From positions 426,207-490,206 of the forward strand of contig NZ_JAQZBC010000002.1 of the NCBI RefSeq assembly GCF_029239295.1: DNA of 64,000 bases, in the 5' to 3' direction. The notes under the pieces are model-generated. The model had not been told where the DNA came from. It made no database searches and saw only the letters and a list, made by a program, of their open reading frames with translations. The stretch is from Sphingomonas sp. (GTDB lineage Bacteria > Pseudomonadota > Alphaproteobacteria > Sphingomonadales > Sphingomonadaceae). Below are positions 59,917 to 64,000 of the stretch, one piece after another; position 1 is the first letter of the stretch, and each line of letters starts with the position of its first letter. Position numbers and translations under genes: made by a program.

Positions 59917-60923
59917 CAATGATAACCCTCCATGCCCACCTTCCCGCGGAACACCCAATAGGACCAGGCGGTATAAATCAGGATGATCGGCACCAGGACC
60001 ACGGCGCCGACCAGCATGAAGACCTGGCTGCGTTCCGGTGCCGCGGCCTGCCAGATCGTCAGCGCCTCTGGCACGACATAGGGCCACATGCTGACGCCGA
60101 GGCCGATGTAGCTCATCAGAAACAGCGCCAGCGCCAGAAAGAACGGCCGCGCCTCGCGCCGGCGACGTAGCGACCGGTAGAAGGCAAAAGCGACGATCGC
60201 GCTGAGCAGCGGCACTTGCGAGGTCAAATAAATCGCCGGGCTGCCTAGCCATTTCTGGCGATAATCGGCGTCGAGGCCGAGCGTTGCAAAACTTACGAGG
60301 ACGATCGCGATCAACGTTGCGACGAAGAAGCGGCCGGCCAGGCGAAAGGCATGGTCCTGTGTCGAACCCTCGGTCTTCCAGATCAGCCAGGTGGCGCCCA
60401 GCAGGCCATAGCCGCACACCACGCTGATCCCGGTCAGCATGCTGAACGGGCTCGCCCAGTCGAGCCACCCGCCGGCATAGACACGGTCGGCGACCGTAAT
60501 CCCCTGAAGCAGCGCGCCCAGCGTCACACCCTGCGCGAAGGCGGCGACGAACGATCCGGCGGTGAAGGCGAAATCCCATCCGGCGCGATGCGCCGGATCG
60601 CGCCAGCGTGCCTCAAACGCAACCCCGCGAAAGACGAGGCCGAGCAGCATGGCGATGATCGGCGGGTACAGCCCCGTCATCACGACGCCATAGGCCAGCG
60701 GGAAAGCGGCCAGCAGCCCTCCCCCGCCCAGCACCAGCCATGTTTCATTCCCATCCCACACGGGAGCGATCGCGTTCATCGCCTGATCGCGCTCCGGCCC
60801 CACGCTGAAGGCGGGGAAGAGGATGCCGATGCCCAGATCGAACCCATCCATCACAACATAGGCGAAGACAGCAAAGGCGAGGATGAAGGCCCAGACAACC
60901 GTCAGGTCGACGTTCACGCCCAT
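59916..60923 (-). CDS. cydB: Cytochrome bd ubiquinol oxidase subunit II
   Basis: 335 aa with about eight or nine membrane segments. Family blocks include FAVFAYVVMDGFDLGIGILFP, MNAIAPVWDGNETWLVLGGGGLLAAFP and FRGVAFEARWRDP near the N-terminus. It pairs with CydA to form the high-affinity terminal oxidase. It starts 3 bases after the cydA stop and overlaps the small subunit gene by one base. The CioB-type annotation is favoured by the short Q-loop of the partner and by the DUF2474 protein. Confidence 0.95.
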   Translation of the reverse strand: MGVNVDLTVVWAFILAFAVFAYVVMDGFDLGIGILFPAFSVGPERDQAMNAIAPVWDGNETWLVLGGGGLLAAFPLAYGVVMTGLYPPIIAMLLGLVFRGVAFEARWRDPAHRAGWDFAFTAGSFVAAFAQGVTLGALLQGITVADRVYAGGWLDWASPFSMLTGISVVCGYGLLGATWLIWKTEGSTQDHAFRLAGRFFVATLIAIVLVSFATLGLDADYRQKWLGSPAIYLTSQVPLLSAIVAFAFYRSLRRRREARPFFLALALFLMSYIGLGVSMWPYVVPEALTIWQAAAPERSQVFMLVGAVVLVPIILIYTAWSYWVFRGKVGMEGYH

Positions 60924-60926
60924 GGC

Positions 60927-62399
60927 TCAGGCCCCCGCCAATTGGGTGGGACCAGGCGTGATGCCGGCGCTGCGGATCGGGCCCGAACCCTCCGTCGGTT
61001 CGGGCTCGTGGACCTGCACGCCCTTGTTCATCAGGCGAAGGATGTACCAGGTGCCAAAGCCGAAGACCGCGAAGTAGACGATGATGAACGCGATCAGCGA
61101 CGAGGCGACCGCAGGCGCAGCCAGTGGCGACACGCTGTCCGCGGTCGTGAGCAGGCCATAGACGGTATAGGGCTGACGCCCGACTTCGGTCGTGACCCAG
61201 CCAGCAATCACTGCGACGAAGCCCGAGGGCCCCATGGCGACGGCCGCGCGATGGAGCAGCGGCGTCGTATAGAGCCGGCCGGTCGCGCGGGCGTACAGGC
61301 TCCATAGTCCCAGCGTCAGCATCGCCAGACCGGTCACCACCATGATCCGAAAGGCCCAGAAGACCATCCCGACGGGGGGCTGACGATCAAGCGGGACGGT
61401 ATTGAGCCCCGAGAGCGGTGCGTTCAGATCGTGCTTCAGGATCAGCGACGACAGCTTCGGGATCTCGACCGCGTGATCGACGCGCTGCTCGCGTGAATTG
61501 GGGATGCCGAACAGGATCAGCGGCGCACCGTCCGGGTAGCTTTTGTAATGCCCCTCCATCGCCATCACCTTGGCCGGTTGATGGTCGAGCGTGTTGAGCC
61601 CGTGCATGTCGCCGGCGATGATCTGCATCGGCGCGACGATCGCCGCCATCCACATCGCCATCGACAGCATCGTGCGCCCCGCCTCCGTCGACCGCGGCGC
61701 ATCGGCGATCAGCTCGGCGGGATCGCCGCCCTCATGCGAGGCGACGGTGGGGCCATGCCGCTGCTTGAGCAATTGCCACGCTCCCACCCCGCCGACCACG
61801 AACGCGGTGGTGAGATAGGCGGCCAGCACGGTGTGCAGCAGCCGATAGGGGAAGCTGGGATTGATGATGATCGCCAGCCAATCGGGACCAGGCACGAACT
61901 GACCGTCGGTATTCATCGCATAGCCGGTCGGCGTCTGCATCCAGCTGTTGACGCTGATGATCCAGATTGCGGAGATCAGCGTACCAACGGCGACCATCAG
62001 CGTGGCGAAGAAATGGAGCGATCGCCCCACCTTCTTCATCCCGAACAGCATGACCCCAAGAAATCCCGCCTCAAGGAAAAAGGCGGTCAGTACCTCATAG
62101 GCCATCAGCGGCCCGATGATCGGCCCCGCCTTGTCCGAGAAGACGGCCCAATTGGTACCGAACTGATAGGACATGACGATGCCGGAAACGACGCCCATGG
62201 CAAAGGTGATGGCAAAGATCTTCAGCCAGAAACGGAACAGGTCGAGATAGACCTCACGGCCCGTGCGCAGCCACAGCCCCTCTAGCACCGCCAGATAACT
62301 CGCCAGTCCGATCGAGAAGGCGGGGAAGATGAAATGGAAGCTGACAGTGAAGGCAAATTGGATGCGCGCGAGGAGCAATGCGTCAAGGCCATCGAACAT
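60927..62399 (-). CDS. cydA: Cytochrome bd ubiquinol oxidase subunit I, cyanide-insensitive type
   Basis: 490 aa. N-terminal RIQFAFTVSFHFIFPAFSIGL carries heme-ligand His22. The following blocks are ITFAMGVVSGIVMSYQFGTNW, EVLTAFFLEAGFLGVML and MQTPTGYAMN. The quinol loop after GDMHGLNTLDHQPAKVMAMEGHY is short, which marks the CioA/short Q-loop group rather than E. coli CydA. It oxidises ubiquinol and reduces oxygen to water without proton pumping, and supports growth at low oxygen or with respiratory poisons such as cyanide or sulfide. First gene of a three-gene operon, divergent from a globin-coupled cyclase. I found no FNR box upstream. Confidence 0.95.
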   Translation of the reverse strand: MFDGLDALLLARIQFAFTVSFHFIFPAFSIGLASYLAVLEGLWLRTGREVYLDLFRFWLKIFAITFAMGVVSGIVMSYQFGTNWAVFSDKAGPIIGPLMAYEVLTAFFLEAGFLGVMLFGMKKVGRSLHFFATLMVAVGTLISAIWIISVNSWMQTPTGYAMNTDGQFVPGPDWLAIIINPSFPYRLLHTVLAAYLTTAFVVGGVGAWQLLKQRHGPTVASHEGGDPAELIADAPRSTEAGRTMLSMAMWMAAIVAPMQIIAGDMHGLNTLDHQPAKVMAMEGHYKSYPDGAPLILFGIPNSREQRVDHAVEIPKLSSLILKHDLNAPLSGLNTVPLDRQPPVGMVFWAFRIMVVTGLAMLTLGLWSLYARATGRLYTTPLLHRAAVAMGPSGFVAVIAGWVTTEVGRQPYTVYGLLTTADSVSPLAAPAVASSLIAFIIVYFAVFGFGTWYILRLMNKGVQVHEPEPTEGSGPIRSAGITPGPTQLAGA

Positions 62400-62650
62400 C
62401 GGCGTCCATCCTCAAGAAGCGCGCAACCGCCGGCGTGCGCGGGATTCTGCGGCCGAGGGGGGCTTGACGCTACACGTAAGTCCCACAGGCGTGCCGAGTC
62501 GCACCGCCGGGCGCATGGGCTTGAAACCGCTCGCGCTGGCGCGGTGCATACCCCTGCCAACCTTTTGCTAACCAAAGAGTATCAAGGCGGTAGTAGAAGG
62601 GTCTGAACGGCATCCGGATCGGGGGATGCAGTCTCTAGGTGTTGGTGAAA

Positions 62651-63985
62651 ATGGCAGCGAATGAAGCTCCGGGCGGCAGCGTCGGGATCCTGCGACGGGT
62701 CGCGTCAGAGCATGGCGTCGACATGGTGGCGCGTTTCTATGACACGCTGCTGCAGGACGACGAGGCGCAGCGCTTCCTGAACCATTCGGTGGTGCACACC
62801 AGGCTGAGCACCTCGTTGCTGGAGTGGCTGAAGGCGCTGTTCGACGAGGCGGACATTCGCGATTGTCCGCGCATCCAGGAACGCCAGCACGTGATCGGGC
62901 AGGTTCACGCCCGCATCAACATTCCCATCCATCTCGTGATGCAGGGCGCCGCGGCGCTGAAGGCACGATTTGCTCAGGTTCTTCCGGGCCTTGCCGAGCC
63001 GCATAGCGGCCTCGCGGCGCTTCAGCTCGGGCATGAGCGGATCGACGTCGCCATCATGATGATGAGCCAGGCCTATGTGAAGGACACCACCGCACGGGCA
63101 AGGCTCGATGAGGCCTATCGGCTGTTCTCGATCGATCAGGACGTATCGACCGAGAAGGAGGCGCAGAAGGCCAGCCTGATGGAGTGGAGCCAGAAGACAC
63201 TGTTCAGCCTGCTGCAGGGCAAGGCCGATAATGGGCTGACGCGGCTATCGGATTCCCCTTTCGGACTATGGCTGCGGCACCGGGCGAGCTTCATGTTTGA
63301 GCGCTCGATCATCTACCAGGACCTGCTGGCTGAGACGCATCGGATCGACCGCCTGTTGCTGCCGCAATTGGAAGAGCCGGGCGGATCCAACCAGCGCACC
63401 GAGACGCTGTCCGACTTACAGGCGGCGGTAACCCGCGTCTCGTCGCTGGTGATGGAATTGTTTCAAAGCCTGACGGCGATGGAGAGCGGCCGAGATCCGC
63501 TTACCCGCACGCTCAACCGCCGCTTCCTTCCGGCGATCCTGGGGCGCGAGATCGAATTCGCCAATGCGAATAGCAGCGGACTGTGCATCATCCTGCTCGA
63601 TGTCGATCACTTCAAACAGATCAACGATCGACACGGCCATCAGACCGGCGATCTCGCGCTGCGGCAGGTGGCGCAGGTCGTCATGGATCATGTGCGACCG
63701 AGCGACTTCGTCTTTCGCTATGGCGGCGAAGAGTTCCTGATCGTCCTGAACGAAACGCGCGCCGCGCAGGCCCACGTCATCGCGGAGCGGATTCGCGGCG
63801 CGCTGGAGCAGACCCGGATCGATGCGGGTGGCGAGGACGCGCTGGCGATCACGGCATCGATGGGGGTGGCCGAGCATCATGGTCACCCGGACCAGGCGCG
63901 ACTGATCAAGGATGCGGACGCCGCGCTTTACCGCGCGAAGGGAAATGGCCGCAACCGGATCGAGATTGCCGCAGCGGCGGGATGA
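62651..63985 (+). CDS. Globin-coupled diguanylate cyclase (DosC-like oxygen sensor)
   Basis: 444 aa. A sensor-globin domain (about 10-150) has ARFYDTLLQDDEAQRFL with Tyr30 as probable distal ligand and HVIGQVHARINIPIHLVMQGA with His86 as the proximal heme ligand, matching DosC. A helical linker precedes a GGDEF domain (about 275-440): DPLTRTLNRR, DVDHFKQINDRHGH and active site GGEEF (358-362). An inhibitory site RxxD lies at Arg349-Asp352, five residues before it. It synthesises cyclic di-GMP in response to oxygen or another heme ligand. It is divergent from the cytochrome bd operon. ATG at 62651 is used; GTG at 62639 or 62645 is possible. Confidence 0.92.
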   Translation: MAANEAPGGSVGILRRVASEHGVDMVARFYDTLLQDDEAQRFLNHSVVHTRLSTSLLEWLKALFDEADIRDCPRIQERQHVIGQVHARINIPIHLVMQGAAALKARFAQVLPGLAEPHSGLAALQLGHERIDVAIMMMSQAYVKDTTARARLDEAYRLFSIDQDVSTEKEAQKASLMEWSQKTLFSLLQGKADNGLTRLSDSPFGLWLRHRASFMFERSIIYQDLLAETHRIDRLLLPQLEEPGGSNQRTETLSDLQAAVTRVSSLVMELFQSLTAMESGRDPLTRTLNRRFLPAILGREIEFANANSSGLCIILLDVDHFKQINDRHGHQTGDLALRQVAQVVMDHVRPSDFVFRYGGEEFLIVLNETRAAQAHVIAERIRGALEQTRIDAGGEDALAITASMGVAEHHGHPDQARLIKDADAALYRAKGNGRNRIEIAAAAG

Positions 63986-64000
63986 TCTGGAGTGACGACT

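Noticed and set aside
1..64000. Mobile elements, CRISPR arrays, tRNA or rRNA genes.
   Set aside because: I saw no transposase, integrase, regularly spaced repeats, cloverleaf or rRNA sequence anywhere in the window.

Overview
The window reads as a chromosomal segment of a GC-rich alphaproteobacterium, most likely a sphingomonad (Sphingomonas or a close relative). The case rests on three large TonB-dependent receptors, a spinster-type MFS carrier, a DosC-like cyclase, an EcfG-type stress promoter (GGAAC-N16-CGTT) and sphingomonad-style small stress proteins. I see no tRNA, rRNA, CRISPR array, insertion sequence or prophage. Both edges are ordinary coding DNA, and the left edge cuts a gene.

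Layout. 1-5.6 kb holds a partial alpha-2-macroglobulin. 5.7-7.2 kb is a dedA-uppP pair (undecaprenyl phosphate recycling). 7.4-9.4 kb is an OmpR-type two-component system, followed by csbD. 9.8-11.4 kb is a second dedA with a lipid kinase. 11.6-14.9 kb is a stress and light patch: a LOV hybrid histidine kinase, a DUF892 ferritin-like protein, a 23-codon mini-gene with its own heat-shock-like promoter and terminator, and an 82-aa hydrophilic protein behind an EcfG-type promoter. 15.0-20.7 kb is a TetR/acyl-CoA synthetase/MFS/SDR/thiolase operon, divergent from a TonB receptor (21.0-23.9 kb). 24.0-25.3 kb is an Hsp70-like protein. 25.4-32.9 kb is an adaptor-ATPase-permease exporter operon facing a sigma-54-dependent response regulator and its kinase, with an exactly spaced sigma-54 promoter between them.

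32.9-48.4 kb is the most interesting part. It holds glpK, glpD and glpR (glycerol use), a sulfite dehydrogenase pair (sorA/sorB), a Crp/Fnr regulator, a LacI regulator, a TonB receptor, then an overlapping operon of aldo-keto reductase, flavin sulfonate monooxygenase, GH31 sulfoquinovosidase and a YeiH-type exporter. The GH31 carries the K-E-R-W-Y sulfonate-recognition set of sulfoquinovosidases. I read the block as a sulfolipid head-group island: sulfoquinovosyl-glycerol is taken up and split to sulfoquinovose plus glycerol; sulfoquinovose is oxidatively desulfonated to 6-oxo-glucose plus sulfite; 6-oxo-glucose is reduced to glucose; sulfite is oxidised or exported; glycerol goes through GlpK/GlpD. 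No inner-membrane sugar importer, flavin reductase or GlpF is visible here.

48.4-54.5 kb has a DUF4336 protein, an acyl-CoA synthetase, a third TonB receptor and a TetR regulator. 54.6-57.7 kb has dctA, a fatty acid desaturase and a divergent PaaX-like regulator with a palindrome over its start. 58.2-59.7 kb has a DUF4142 protein and a metallo-beta-lactamase-fold hydrolase. 59.8-64.0 kb has a cyanide-insensitive-type cytochrome bd operon (cydA, cydB, 38-aa subunit), divergent from a globin-coupled diguanylate cyclase. Functions are inferred from motifs and family resemblance read by eye; no database search was run.
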